Assembly (NCBI GenBank): GCA_947632325.1
Contig: CANROU010000002.1
Coordinates: 1-43,839, forward strand
DNA length: 43,839 bases
Origin: an uncultured Bacilli bacterium
GTDB lineage: Bacteria; Bacillota_I; Bacilli_A; RF39; UBA660
Direction of reading: 5' to 3'
Shown: in pieces, positions 1 to 9,241 of the stretch
Position numbering within the stretch: position 1 is the stretch's first letter
How the letters are laid out: each line of letters starts with the position of its first letter
The notes under the pieces: model-generated
Database searches by the model: none
Seen by the model: the letters and a program-made list of their open reading frames with translations, nothing else
Told to the model about the DNA's origin: nothing
Made by a program: the position numbers and the translations under genes

Positions 1-105
1 TTTACTATTTCTACCAATTTAGTCTTACAAATTCTACTTGTTCCTATTTTCTGAAATTTAACTTTTCATTTGAACATGACTTTACGATAAAACGTAAAAT
101 CATCT

Positions 106-549
106 TTAATTATTAACATTAGCACTTTTACCCTTAGCTTCCATCATATATTGAGTAATTTGGGTTTCGATCTCCGCAAGAGAATTTTTATCAATATTAG
201 ATAAACAAACAAATTCCTTAACTGTATCGATAAATATCTTACCCCAAATAACACCCGATTTAACCTTTAAATCATTATATAAATCTGGAGTAATCGAATC
301 AAAGAAATAACCAATTATTACTCTATCACGTCCTATCATGATACGTTTATTAGTTAAAGCTACTACCGCAGTAGCTAAAATATTAAACGAGTTAGCATTC
401 TTTTGAGCCGCAAAAGCATAAATAACATGTTCATCTGGATTAAGATGTCGCTCAATAACACTACTATTACGTTTTAAACGCCAAGCAACTGTCATAGGAT
501 ATTTTCTCTTATAATCGGCAACCATTTCATAAACCGTTTTTTGATTCAT
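106..549 (-). CDS. PH-domain (YokE-like) protein
   Basis: 147-residue cytoplasmic protein with no signal peptide or membrane segment. The middle part (about residues 35-135) has the alternating beta-strand pattern and the 'ALTNKRIMIG' signature common in bacterial PH-like domains of the YokE/bPH type: a strand ending in T-N-x-R, then a strand describing how the domain behaves. The start ATG is preceded by AGGGAG. It lies 11 bp downstream of the membrane thioredoxin gene on the same strand, so the two are probably co-transcribed. The molecular role is unknown; such domains usually bind proteins or lipids. The family call rests on pattern recognition only. Confidence 0.6.
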   Translation of the reverse strand: MNQKTVYEMVADYKRKYPMTVAWRLKRNSSVIERHLNPDEHVIYAFAAQKNANSFNILATAVVALTNKRIMIGRDRVIIGYFFDSITPDLYNDLKVKSGVIWGKIFIDTVKEFVCLSNIDKNSLAEIETQITQYMMEAKGKSANVNN

Positions 550-560
550 AATTAGTCTCC

Positions 561-1079
561 CTATTGATTTATAAAGCCATTATTTTGGAAGAAAGTAATC
601 AACTCTTGTTCTTCATGATATCCAGGGGCCTTATCTACAATATTACCATTTTGAACTATTAAGATAAGAGGTGTTCCCCATTGTGATGAAAAGTATTCAT
701 CAGAATTTGTAAGTTTTTCAAAACCTTCTTCATCTAACTCATCTGTATTTAAATAATTAACAGGTAATTGATATTGATAAATCAAATGATATAAAATTGG
801 TTTTTGTTTTTGACAATATGAACATGTTGGTCGAGCAATATAAATTATTGATAAATCACTACCCTCCTTTAGAGCTAAATACTTATCAATATCTATTTCA
901 GTTGGTGCTTGTTGTTCATCTTCCGGAATATCACTATCACTTGTAGTACTACCCTCTGTTGTACGAGCAGTATTAGCTTTACCACCATTAAATTCTGATG
1001 CTAAAAAGCTACCACCAATGACAATAACTAAAATTAATACAACTATAACAATATTTTTTATTGTATCTTTATTTTTCAT
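561..1079 (-). CDS. Membrane-anchored thioredoxin-like protein (CSYC)
   Basis: 172 residues. One N-terminal membrane segment (about residues 9-28) is followed by a Ser/Thr/Glu-rich linker to about residue 65, then a thioredoxin fold. The active-site motif is C86-S-Y-C89 within 'RPTCSYCQKQKP', and a conserved cis-proline segment 'GTPLILIV' comes later. This places a thiol-disulfide oxidoreductase or reductase on the outer face of the membrane, known for the family as a thiol exchange enzyme for secreted proteins. It is preceded by a GGAGG ribosome binding site and followed closely by the PH-domain gene. The substrate is unknown. Two other extracytoplasmic thioredoxin-like proteins occur at 30785 and 33162. 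Confidence 0.8.
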   Translation of the reverse strand: MKNKDTIKNIVIVVLILVIVIGGSFLASEFNGGKANTARTTEGSTTSDSDIPEDEQQAPTEIDIDKYLALKEGSDLSIIYIARPTCSYCQKQKPILYHLIYQYQLPVNYLNTDELDEEGFEKLTNSDEYFSSQWGTPLILIVQNGNIVDKAPGYHEEQELITFFQNNGFINQ

Positions 1080-1219
1080 ATTATTTCCTCCTTTTCTAAA
1101 GATATTATATCACATATAAAGAAAATATCTAGTGAATTTAACAAATATTGTCGATAGTATTAAATACTACTTTCCCAAATCAAACATAAACTTTATTGTA
1201 GATGAAAGGAAGGATAAAG

Positions 1220-2164
1220 TTGAATCAATATACAATTGGCTTACCTCGCGCCCTCTTATATTATCGTTATCATGATCTATGGACTACCTTTTTTAAAACG
1301 TTAGGTTGCAAAGTTATCATTAGCGATAAAAGCAATCAAAAAATACTAGATGATGGTATAAAGCACAGTGTCGATGAAGCTTGTTTATCCCTAAAATTAT
1401 ACCTAGGCCATATTGAAAATTTAAAAGATCGTTGTGATTATATATTAGTCCCAAGGATTATTTGTTTAAAGAAGCATCAAAAACTTTGTACTAATTTTAG
1501 TGCTTTATATGATATAGTTCACAACATATTTCCTAAATTAAATATTTTAAACTATAACATTGATGTTAATAACAAAGAAACGGAACTCTATGCTTTCATA
1601 AAAATGGGTAGACAACTAGGTTTTTCTTATTTAGATAGTCTAAGATCATATCAGGAAGCCAAAAGGATAGAAGAACAAAAGCAAAAAATAAGACAAATAA
1701 AACAAAAACAGTTACTACAACATAACAATATTAAAATTTTATTGGTATCCCATGCTTATAATCTCTATGATGCCTTAATAGGTGAGCGTATCATTAGCTT
1801 CCTAAAAGAAAATAATGTCACTCCTATTATGGCTGACATCTATGATAAAAATCATCTAAAAGAAGAATATCAAGTCATATCCAAACATAATTATTGGACC
1901 TATCAACAAGAATTACTAGGAGCCATTACGCATTATAAACAACAAGTAGATGGTATTATTTTACTGACCACTTTCCCCTGTGGCCCTGATTCATTAAGTA
2001 ATGAAATGTGTATTCGCAAAATTAATAATATTCCCATAATTCAAATTATAATAGATGAATTAAAAGAAGATGCCGGTATTATTACACGACTAGAGAGTTT
2101 TTTGGATATATTAGTTGAACGAAAGAAAAGGAGAATTATCAATGAAACAGCAAAAAATCATTAG
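1220..2164 (+). CDS. Acyl-CoA dehydratase activase-related protein (DUF2229), N-terminal type
   Basis: About 314 residues. The N-terminus 'YTIGLPRALLYYRYHDLW' is the usual opening of DUF2229 proteins, which accompany the ATPase activators of 2-hydroxyacyl-CoA dehydratases. I chose the TTG at 1220 because AGGAAGG stands 6 bases before it; an in-frame ATG at 1202 has no ribosome binding site. Conserved Cys-containing segments ('VDEACLSLKLYLGH', 'TTFPCGPDS') fit the family. It overlaps the next gene by 23 bp and is the first gene of a three-gene operon. In many bacteria these modules are fused in one long polypeptide; here they are separate. Likely partner or scaffold in an Fe-S-dependent radical dehydration system; substrate unknown. 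Confidence 0.78.
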   Translation: MNQYTIGLPRALLYYRYHDLWTTFFKTLGCKVIISDKSNQKILDDGIKHSVDEACLSLKLYLGHIENLKDRCDYILVPRIICLKKHQKLCTNFSALYDIVHNIFPKLNILNYNIDVNNKETELYAFIKMGRQLGFSYLDSLRSYQEAKRIEEQKQKIRQIKQKQLLQHNNIKILLVSHAYNLYDALIGERIISFLKENNVTPIMADIYDKNHLKEEYQVISKHNYWTYQQELLGAITHYKQQVDGIILLTTFPCGPDSLSNEMCIRKINNIPIIQIIIDELKEDAGIITRLESFLDILVERKKRRIINETAKNH

Positions 2165-3218
2165 TTTTCCCCATTTAGGAAATTATCATGTACCTATTGA
2201 ATATTTATTAAAACATCTTACTAATTTAAAAGTACAAGCAGCGCCACCTATTACTAAAAAAACAATTGAATTAGGTACTAAATACAGTCCTGATTTTGTT
2301 TGTATCCCTTTTAAATATAACCTGGGTAACTTCATTGAATCTTTAGAAAATGGGGCTGATATTCTAATGCAAGCTGGTGGAGGATGTCGATATGGCTATT
2401 ATGCTGAAGTTCAGGAACAAATATTAAAAGATCTAGGATATCATTTCCAATTCTATAGTTTAACAGATGATGATCATTTTACTTTCCATCATCTCTATAA
2501 AATATTTAAAAAATTAAATCCTAAATTACATGTTTTTAAATTTATACATTATTTTATAATGACCCTCTTAATGATTTATTACATGGATAAAATAGATGTT
2601 TTTATTAGAGCTAATGTTGGCTTTGAAATCAAAAAGAATAGTTTTGAACAACTACAGAAAAAAATGTTATTGGAGTTTTCTAAAACAACTAACCCTATCA
2701 CTCTTTATCTAAAATATCGCAAATATAAAAAACTATTCTATAACTTACCTATTCATAAACCATTAAATTGCTTGAAAGTAGGCGTTATTGGAGAACTTTA
2801 TACCTCTATGGAACCCTTTGCTAGTTATTTTTTAGAAAAACAATTAGCTGAATTCAATATTGAAGTTAAACGTTTTACTAATGTTACATATCTTTTAATA
2901 ACTAAAAAATTACAAACGAAAAAATTACTTAAATCCATTAAAAAATATTGTAAATATACCATTGGCGCTGATGGAATGGATAATGTAGCCAGAGCTAAAA
3001 AACTGGCTCTAGAGGGCTTTGATGGTATTATTCATATTAAACCCTTTGGCTGTACTCCAGAAATTGGAGCTATGCCCATATTACAAAGATTAAGTAATGA
3101 TTATAAAATACCAATGATTTTCTTTTCTTTTGATAATCAAACTTCTATAGAAGGAATGAAAACAAGATTAGAGGCCTTTTATGACATGATTAAAATACGA
3201 AAGGAGCAAAAAGAATGA
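2142..3218 (+). CDS. Acyl-CoA dehydratase activase-related / 2-hydroxyacyl-CoA dehydratase-like protein
   Basis: About 358 residues. The ATG at 2142 has GGAG 10 bases upstream and gives the N-terminus 'MKQQKIISFPHLGNYHVPI', typical of the second DUF2229-associated protein of these sets. A longer TTG start at 2115 is unlikely. Cys segments 'YSPDFVCIPFKYNLGNF', 'QAGGGCRYGYYAE' and 'IKPFGCTPEIGAMP' match the Cys ligands expected of the dehydratase-like fold that holds a [4Fe-4S] cluster. It overlaps the upstream gene by 23 bp and the downstream ATPase by 4 bp (ATGA), so expression is translationally coupled. The exact role is not established; no separate dehydratase alpha or beta subunits are in the window. 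Confidence 0.75.
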   Translation: MKQQKIISFPHLGNYHVPIEYLLKHLTNLKVQAAPPITKKTIELGTKYSPDFVCIPFKYNLGNFIESLENGADILMQAGGGCRYGYYAEVQEQILKDLGYHFQFYSLTDDDHFTFHHLYKIFKKLNPKLHVFKFIHYFIMTLLMIYYMDKIDVFIRANVGFEIKKNSFEQLQKKMLLEFSKTTNPITLYLKYRKYKKLFYNLPIHKPLNCLKVGVIGELYTSMEPFASYFLEKQLAEFNIEVKRFTNVTYLLITKKLQTKKLLKSIKKYCKYTIGADGMDNVARAKKLALEGFDGIIHIKPFGCTPEIGAMPILQRLSNDYKIPMIFFSFDNQTSIEGMKTRLEAFYDMIKIRKEQKE

Positions 3219-4165
3219 TAAAAGGATATATGGGAATTGATATTGGTTCTATTTCTACTAAAGGAGTTATTATCGATAGTAATAACAATATCTTAGCTAG
3301 CGAATATATTTGGACCAAAGGTAATCCTATGGAAGCTGTCAAAAGATTATTAACTCTTTTAAAAAAACAAATAGATACTAAAAAGATTCAAGTAGTATCA
3401 ATTGGTACAACAGGATCAGCTCGTAAATTAATTGGTACTATGTTAGGTGCCGTTATTATTAAAAATGAAATAACAGCTCACGCTATAGGTACTTTATCCA
3501 AATATCCAGATATAAAAACTATTTTTGAAATTGGTGGACAAGATTCCAAGATAATAATCATAGAAGATGGTATTGTTGTGGATTATGCCATGAATACTTT
3601 ATGTGCAGCGGGAACGGGATCTTTTTTATCTAGTCAAGCTAAACGTTTGGATATTCCCGTAGAAAAATTTGGGGAAATTGCAATAAATAGTAAAAATCCC
3701 ACCAAAATTGCTGCTAGATGTACTGTATTTGCTGAATCAGATTTAGTACACAAAGCTCAAATGGGTTATAAAAAAGAAGATATTGTAGCGGGCCTTTGTC
3801 GTAGTGTCGTGATTAATTACCTAAATAACGTAGGAAAAGGCAAAAAAATACAAGCTCCTATTATTTTCCAAGGAGGAGTAAGTAAAAATATTGGTGTAGT
3901 TAAGGCCTTTAAAGATGTTACTGGTGAAGAAATTATTGTAGATGAATTAGGACATTTAATGGGAGCTTTAGGTGTAGCCATTTTAGCTAAAAATACTAAT
4001 AAAGAAAGACCTTTCACTTTTCAAATAATTGATTATCCATTTCAAACTAAAGCTGTTGAATGTGAAAAATGTCCTAATCATTGTGAAATTATCTGTGTAA
4101 GACAAGGAGAAAAATTGCTAGATTCTTGGGGTAATAGATGTGAGCGAGGCGCCATTAGATCATAA
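3215..4165 (+). CDS. Acyl-CoA dehydratase activase (BadF/BadG/BcrA/HgdC-type ATPase)
   Basis: 316 residues of the ASKHA ATPase fold. 'MGIDIGSISTKGVII' (phosphate 1 loop), 'SIGTTGSARKLIG', 'EIGGQDSKIIII' and 'NTLCAAGTGSFLSSQAKRL' are diagnostic for HgdC-type archerases, which bind one [4Fe-4S] cluster between two subunits and push an electron into the dehydratase with ATP hydrolysis. 'AARCTVFAESDLVHKAQMG' gives the second cluster Cys. The C-terminus adds a Cys-rich tail (C-x2-C-x3-C followed by two later Cys) that is absent from short HgdC. It overlaps the previous gene by ATGA and shares a terminator with the convergent ABC-F gene. Family certain, substrate unknown. Confidence 0.88.
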   Translation: MIKGYMGIDIGSISTKGVIIDSNNNILASEYIWTKGNPMEAVKRLLTLLKKQIDTKKIQVVSIGTTGSARKLIGTMLGAVIIKNEITAHAIGTLSKYPDIKTIFEIGGQDSKIIIIEDGIVVDYAMNTLCAAGTGSFLSSQAKRLDIPVEKFGEIAINSKNPTKIAARCTVFAESDLVHKAQMGYKKEDIVAGLCRSVVINYLNNVGKGKKIQAPIIFQGGVSKNIGVVKAFKDVTGEEIIVDELGHLMGALGVAILAKNTNKERPFTFQIIDYPFQTKAVECEKCPNHCEIICVRQGEKLLDSWGNRCERGAIRS

Positions 4166-4189
4166 AAAGGCATAACTTATGCCTTTTTT
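4164..4189. terminator. Bidirectional intrinsic terminator
   Basis: A-rich arm and GGCATAA at 4164-4175 face TTATGCC and a T run at 4177-4188. The stem overlaps the stop codons of both convergent genes, the activase and ABC-F, and has a U-tract in each direction. Confidence 0.8.
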
Positions 4190-5799
4190 ATTAACTCTTC
4201 TTTTATCTTAGCAACTTCGCTATTTTCTAAATATTCATCATACGTAAATGGACGATCAATAATCTTACCAGTTGGCAATATCTCGATAATACGATTAGCA
4301 ACTGTTTGATTTAACTCATGATCATGACTAGCCAATAACAACTCCCCTTCAAATTTTTTTAGACCATTATTTAAAGAAGTAATACTTTCTAGATCAAGAT
4401 GATTAGTTGGTTCATCTAAAATTAAGAAATTAGGAAATTCCAACATACATTTACTAAGCATACAGCGTGCCTTTTCTCCTCCTGATAACACCGGTACTTT
4501 TTTGAAAACATCATCCCCCGAAAATAACATTCTTCCTAAAAATTGGCGTAAGTATTGTTCATCATCAACTTGATAATATTGACCAATCCACTCGATAATA
4601 GTTAAATCATCATTAAAAAATGCACTATTATCTTGTGGCAAATAAGAAGGAAAGATAGTTTTACCCCAAATAACTTCCCCTTTATCTGCTTTAATTTCTC
4701 CCATTAAAATCTTAAATAAAGTCGTTTTAGCAATATCATCATCCCCTACCAAAGCGATTTTATTACCTCTTAATATAGTAAAGGACACGTCATCTAAGAC
4801 CTTTCTATCATCAATATACTTAGTAATATTCTTGACAGTTAAAATTTCCTTACCAATGATCTTATCTATTTTAAAATCAATGTACGGATATTTTCTAGAT
4901 GAAGGCACAATTTCATCTAACTGGATTTTATCCAATATTTTCTTTCTGGAAGTAGCTTGTTTGGATTTGGAAGCATTAGCTGAAAAGCGAGCAATAAATG
5001 CTTGTAATTCTTTTATTTTCTGTTCTTTCTTCTTATTAGATTCCTTCATCTGTTTTAAAGCTAATTGACTTGATTCATACCAAAAATCATAATTACCAAC
5101 ATATAATTTTAATTTATTGTAATCAATATCAACTATATGAGTACAAACCTTATTTAAAAAATGACGATCATGAGATACTACAATTACCGTATTATTGAAA
5201 TTAATTAAAAATTCTTCTAACCACTTAATAGCATTAATATCCAAATTATTAGTTGGCTCATCCAACAACAAAATATCAGGATTACCAAAAAGGGCTTGAG
5301 CTAATAAAACTTTTACCCTCTCTTTCATAGGCAGTTCTTTCATATATAAAGCCTGTTTATCTACATCAATTCCTAAATTATTTAACAAAGTACTAGCTTC
5401 ACTTTCTGCATTCCAACCATCTAATTCTAAAAACTCTGCTTCTAAATCAGCTAAGCGCATACCATCTTCTTCACTAAATTCTGTTTGACTATAAATTTTA
5501 TTCTTAGCTACCATAATTTCATACAATCTACTATTACCCTTGATAACCGTATCAATAACTTTTTGATTATCATAAGCATAATGATCTTGCTTAAGTACCG
5601 CAATACGTTCACCTGCAGTAATAGTAATTTCTCCTGAAGTTGTCTCCAACTCCTTGGATAATATTTTTAGAAAAGTTGATTTTCCACTGCCATTTGCTCC
5701 AATTAGACCATAACAATTTCCTGCCGTAAATTTAATATTAACATCTTCAAATAATGTTCGCTTACCAAATTTCATTGTTACGTGATTTGCTTGAATCAT
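4177..5799 (-). CDS. ykpA: ABC-F ATPase, YkpA/YbiT-like
   Basis: 540 residues, the same length as B. subtilis YkpA as I recall it. Two ABC ATPase domains joined by a charged linker (about residues 245-300) and no membrane segment define the ABC-F class, cytoplasmic factors acting on the ribosome. Domain 1 has Walker A 'GANGSGKST' and 'LLLDEPTNNLD', but its signature is degenerate ('LPMKERVKVLLAQAL'), as in the YbiT/YkpA branch. Domain 2 has a canonical 'LSGGEKAR' and 'LILDEPTNHLD', but its Walker A is 'GDDDIAKTT', lacking the usual second glycine. The start is preceded by GGAGGTG. Monocistronic. Subfamily assignment is good; the exact symbol is less sure. Confidence 0.82.
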   Translation of the reverse strand: MIQANHVTMKFGKRTLFEDVNIKFTAGNCYGLIGANGSGKSTFLKILSKELETTSGEITITAGERIAVLKQDHYAYDNQKVIDTVIKGNSRLYEIMVAKNKIYSQTEFSEEDGMRLADLEAEFLELDGWNAESEASTLLNNLGIDVDKQALYMKELPMKERVKVLLAQALFGNPDILLLDEPTNNLDINAIKWLEEFLINFNNTVIVVSHDRHFLNKVCTHIVDIDYNKLKLYVGNYDFWYESSQLALKQMKESNKKKEQKIKELQAFIARFSANASKSKQATSRKKILDKIQLDEIVPSSRKYPYIDFKIDKIIGKEILTVKNITKYIDDRKVLDDVSFTILRGNKIALVGDDDIAKTTLFKILMGEIKADKGEVIWGKTIFPSYLPQDNSAFFNDDLTIIEWIGQYYQVDDEQYLRQFLGRMLFSGDDVFKKVPVLSGGEKARCMLSKCMLEFPNFLILDEPTNHLDLESITSLNNGLKKFEGELLLASHDHELNQTVANRIIEILPTGKIIDRPFTYDEYLENSEVAKIKEELIKKA

Positions 5800-5852
5800 A
5801 AGACACCTCCATGCTCCATAATTTTACTATAAAATTCCTTTTTTAGCAAATA

Positions 5853-5881
5853 AATAAAACAGAAACTGATTCTGTTTTATT
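5853..5881 (-). terminator. Intrinsic terminator after the DUF5011 region
   Basis: A perfect 12-bp inverted repeat (AATAAAACAGAA, 5-base loop, TTCTGTTTTATT) overlaps the stop codon of the broken reading frame at 5877. Its position indicates that the transcription unit once ended with that frame. Confidence 0.7.
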
Positions 5882-6092
5882 CATGATTAACAACTTCAAT
5901 ATTACCACTTGATTTAGGAATAGTTCCAGTAACAAAAGTGGCTTCACCATTTCCATTAGTAATACTTTTCCAATCGAAACTTCTTCCAGTTAAATTAACT
6001 ATTCTCTTTAAACTACCTATATTTAAATTATTAACATCATTATTATAACTTCCTTTTTTATTGACAAGAAAAAAGCTATAGATATTATTGTA
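5877..6092 (-). pseudogene. In-frame downstream remainder of the DUF5011 protein
   Basis: This 72-codon open stretch has no start codon and no ribosome binding site. It lies in the same reading frame as the DUF5011 gene just upstream, separated from it only by TAA (6099-6101), one codon and TGA (6093-6095). It encodes a polar beta-rich segment ('NLTGRSFDWKSITNGNGEA', 'FVTGTIPKSSGNIEVVNHE') resembling surface-protein domains. It ends exactly at a strong terminator. The simplest reading is a longer surface protein shortened by nonsense mutations. Alternatively, it could be non-coding sequence that is open by chance, but its composition argues against that. Confidence 0.4.
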
Positions 6093-6098
6093 TCAATT

Positions 6099-6413
6099 TT
6101 ACTTAACAATCACCTTTCTAACAGTTTTTAAGGTTTTACCTTTTATCGTTTTATAGGTATATATAATTTTATATTCTCCTTCTTCATTGTTGTTTAAATT
6201 ATTATTTATAACAGTTTTGGCAGTAACATCTTGCCCTTTATAAGTAACTCCTAATTCTTTATACTCAGCACCCAATGATAACATAATATTTTCTTTACCA
6301 TTTAATTTCAAACTATTCTTTTCTTTAATAGGTATTATTAATATCGTCAATATAAACAAAGAAATAACAACTATTATCCAAGATAATTTATAAGACTTTA
6401 TTCTATTTGTCAT
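6099..6413 (-). CDS. Membrane-anchored single DUF5011 (Ig-like) domain protein, probably truncated
   Basis: 104 residues. A positively charged N-terminus leads into one membrane segment (about residues 11-28), then a single Ig-like DUF5011 unit: 'LKLNGKENIMLSLGAEYKELGV' up to 'VRKVIVK' shows the typical start (LNG, then YxELGV) and end (GxYKIIYTYK...VRKVIVK) of these cell-surface repeats. The protein would be displayed outside the membrane. It stops immediately after the domain, and the frame continues after two stop codons (see 5877-6092), so it may be the N-terminal part of a larger protein. A related domain occurs in the pilus-locus protein at 35228. Confidence 0.65.
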   Translation of the reverse strand: MTNRIKSYKLSWIIVVISLFILTILIIPIKEKNSLKLNGKENIMLSLGAEYKELGVTYKGQDVTAKTVINNNLNNNEEGEYKIIYTYKTIKGKTLKTVRKVIVK

Positions 6414-6485
6414 ATTCCCTCTCCTTATAAAAATCTTAACCCTTTAATAAAGAAAAAAATGGCAAATAATGTCTATTATCATTAT

Positions 6486-9119
6486 TTATACGCCACCTTT
6501 AACTCCTTTTAAACGCAAATAAATTTTTCTTAACCAATCAACAGGAATCACCGTAAAAGCAAACAATAACATAATTTTAAATTCCCTACCTGTTAATCCA
6601 GCTGTCCTAAAAAGATTACCCCCATAATATATTAATATAATTTGAACTATGGCAATAAAAACAATCGTTAAAATAAACACTTTATTTTGATATAGATGTG
6701 ATAATAAGTTTAAGCGATGAGTTCTAGCATTAAAACTATTAAATATACTAATAAAAATGAAAAGGCCAAAAAAAGCAGTTAAAAAATATTTATCAGTAGG
6801 ATGAAAGCGAAATAATTGATGAATCCAAGAACTTTTTAAAAACACGATACATAAAAGAGCTGAATAAGATCCCGTAAATAAAATTTCATCTAACATATAA
6901 CGATTTAAAATGGTTTCTTCTTTAACCTTAGGATGTTCCAACATATATTCTTTTAAAGGTGGTTCAAATGCAAAAGCAATTCCCGCTAAAGTGTCCATAA
7001 CCATATTAATCCATAACATTTGAATAACTGTAACTGGAGTATCAATGCCAATAAAAGGCCCAATAATTGATAAACTGATAGCACAGAAATTAACGGTTAA
7101 TTGAAATATAATAAATTTACGAATGCTTTTGAAAATAGTTCTACCAAATAAAATGGCCTTAGAAATAGATAAAAAATTATCATCTAAAATAACAATATCA
7201 CTAGCTTCTTTAGCTACTTCTGTTCCACTACCCATGGCAAAACCTACGTCTGCCTTTTTTAAGGCTGGAGCATCATTAACTCCATCACCAGTCATCCCCA
7301 CTACTAAATCACATGATTGACATATTTTTACTAAGCGACTTTTATCTTGAGGTAACGCTCTAGCCACAATTTTTAAAGAAGGTAACAGTTGTTTTACGGC
7401 TTCATCCGTTAATAAAGCTAGTTCTTTAGATGATAAAACGACATCATCATTACTAGTTAAAAGACCAACTTGCTTACCAATTGTTCTAGCAGTATCTTTA
7501 TTATCACCAGTTATCATAACTGTTTTTACATGAGCATTATTAACTATTTTAATAGCTTCTTTTGCTTCGTTTCTAATTTCATCTTTAATAAAAATAAGCC
7601 CTACTAAAGTTAAATTGTGAAAATATTCCTTAATTTCTCTTTCATTGCTAGTAGCCACAATTAAAACACGTATTCCTTCATTAGTAGCGCGATAAATAGT
7701 TTTTTCGATTTCCTTTTTAGAATATAAACCAATTTTTTGACCTAATTCATTATAATAGCTGTCACAAAATGGCAATATTTTTTCAGGAGCTCCTTTAATA
7801 AGTTGACAGTTATTTACATCATCAATAAGACAAACAGAATATTTATTTTTACTATCAAAAGGTAATGTTTTGATAATCTTTTTCGTTTTTTCTTTTTTAC
7901 CAATAAATTTTAATATGGCTCTATCTGTAATATTACCACCTATAATCGTATTTTGTTTTTCATCATAACTACTAGCATTATTATAAAGTAATGATTGTTC
8001 GACAACTTCACAAAATTTTTGATCTTGTTTTAATTCATTTAAATTTTTATATTCTTTTAATTTACCATTTAATATCTTTACTACCTCTAATTTCCCTTTA
8101 GTTAAAGTTCCTGTTTTATCTGTAAATAATATATTAATATTTCCAGCCGTTTCAATTCCCATAAGTTTTCTTACCAACACATGATTTTTTAACATACGTC
8201 TCATATTAGATGATAATACTAAAGTTATCATCATTGGTAATCCCTCAGGAACCGCTACTACAATAATGGTTACACTCAATGTTAACGCATAAAGAACATG
8301 CCCAGTTATAAGCGGTACATTAGTAATAGTAGATACTATCTGTGATAGATTAAAATTATTAGCTATTACAATCACCGAAAAAAGATATGAAATACTCACC
8401 AATATGGCACCACAAGTACCTATACGGCTAATTACTTTAGCCAAATGATGTAGTCGTAATTTAAGAGGACTATCTGGTTGTTTTTCTTGTATTTCTAAAG
8501 CTAATTGTCCATAAAAAGTTTCTTTTCCTACTTTTCTTACTAACATAGTTCCCATTTTAGAATAAACTACTGTACCTCGATATAGACAATGTTTAGAATT
8601 TTTAGAGTATATATCAGTAGTAGATACTTTATATCTTTCTTTAGTTTCACCATTTAAAGAAGATTCATCAACACTGATTTCACCATCAATTAAAATACCA
8701 TCCGCAGGAATTCTATCACCAGCTTGTAGTTGTATAATATCACCTACTACTACATCGTCAATATTTATCTCTTCTATATGTCCGTTTCGTTTTACCCGCG
8801 ATTTTATCCGCGATGATTCTTCTTGTAATCTTTTAAAAGCTCGTTCACTACTATACTCTGAAACAGTTGAAATTAAAGACGCTAAAAAAATAGCAATAAC
8901 TATTCCTATTGTTTCATACCAATCAAAATCTTTAATTAAAAAAACCGTCTTGATACCTAAGACAATTAATAAAATACGAATTATAGGATCAGATAAGGTA
9001 TCTATAAAAAGATGAAAGATACTTTCTTGTTTTTTAGAAGCAAGTGTATTACTACCATATTTTTTACGATTTTCTACTACCTCTTTATTAGTTAAACCAT
9101 TTATATTTGTCTGTTTCAT
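6486..9119 (-). CDS. Calcium-translocating P-type ATPase (PMCA-like, type IIB)
   Basis: 877 residues, full length for the family. A cytoplasmic N-terminal domain is followed by membrane helices, with the 'TGE'-type actuator loop near residue 160 ('SSLNGETKE'). Then come 'PEGLPMMITLVLSSNMRRM' in helix 4, the phosphorylation motif 'DKTGTLTKG' near residue 340, 'TGDNKDTA' and the hinge 'TGDGVNDAPALKKAD'. Helices 5-10 include 'NMVMDTLAGIAFAFEPPL', characteristic of PMCA-type pumps. It exports Ca2+ from the cytoplasm using ATP. The start follows GGGAGG. It is single, between the DUF5011 gene and the hydrolase gene. Confidence in Ca2+ comes from the type II motif set; Mn2+ transport is possible. 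Confidence 0.88.
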   Translation of the reverse strand: MKQTNINGLTNKEVVENRKKYGSNTLASKKQESIFHLFIDTLSDPIIRILLIVLGIKTVFLIKDFDWYETIGIVIAIFLASLISTVSEYSSERAFKRLQEESSRIKSRVKRNGHIEEINIDDVVVGDIIQLQAGDRIPADGILIDGEISVDESSLNGETKERYKVSTTDIYSKNSKHCLYRGTVVYSKMGTMLVRKVGKETFYGQLALEIQEKQPDSPLKLRLHHLAKVISRIGTCGAILVSISYLFSVIVIANNFNLSQIVSTITNVPLITGHVLYALTLSVTIIVVAVPEGLPMMITLVLSSNMRRMLKNHVLVRKLMGIETAGNINILFTDKTGTLTKGKLEVVKILNGKLKEYKNLNELKQDQKFCEVVEQSLLYNNASSYDEKQNTIIGGNITDRAILKFIGKKEKTKKIIKTLPFDSKNKYSVCLIDDVNNCQLIKGAPEKILPFCDSYYNELGQKIGLYSKKEIEKTIYRATNEGIRVLIVATSNEREIKEYFHNLTLVGLIFIKDEIRNEAKEAIKIVNNAHVKTVMITGDNKDTARTIGKQVGLLTSNDDVVLSSKELALLTDEAVKQLLPSLKIVARALPQDKSRLVKICQSCDLVVGMTGDGVNDAPALKKADVGFAMGSGTEVAKEASDIVILDDNFLSISKAILFGRTIFKSIRKFIIFQLTVNFCAISLSIIGPFIGIDTPVTVIQMLWINMVMDTLAGIAFAFEPPLKEYMLEHPKVKEETILNRYMLDEILFTGSYSALLCIVFLKSSWIHQLFRFHPTDKYFLTAFFGLFIFISIFNSFNARTHRLNLLSHLYQNKVFILTIVFIAIVQIILIYYGGNLFRTAGLTGREFKIMLLFAFTVIPVDWLRKIYLRLKGVKGGV

Positions 9120-9208
9120 AGTATCCTCCCTACCAAATTATATGTACGATTAATTATTTTAGAAAAAAGGTAAGATACCATATTATGACAAATATTTTTA
9201 ATCCAATA

Positions 9209-9238
9209 AATAAAAGGAACTTTTTAGTTCCTTTTATT
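9209..9238. terminator. Intrinsic terminator after the hydrolase gene
   Basis: A 12-bp perfect stem (AATAAAAGGAAC / GTTCCTTTTATT) with a 6-base loop lies immediately downstream of the stop codon at 9242. The A/T-rich flanks make it usable on both strands. Confidence 0.75.
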
Positions 9239-9241
9239 GAC

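Noticed and set aside
3817..4017. Minus-strand reading frame inside the activase gene
   Set aside because: No ribosome binding site, and it lies wholly opposite a well-supported gene; the same applies to other antisense frames (for example at 7123, 14534, 27935, 37140 and 39483).
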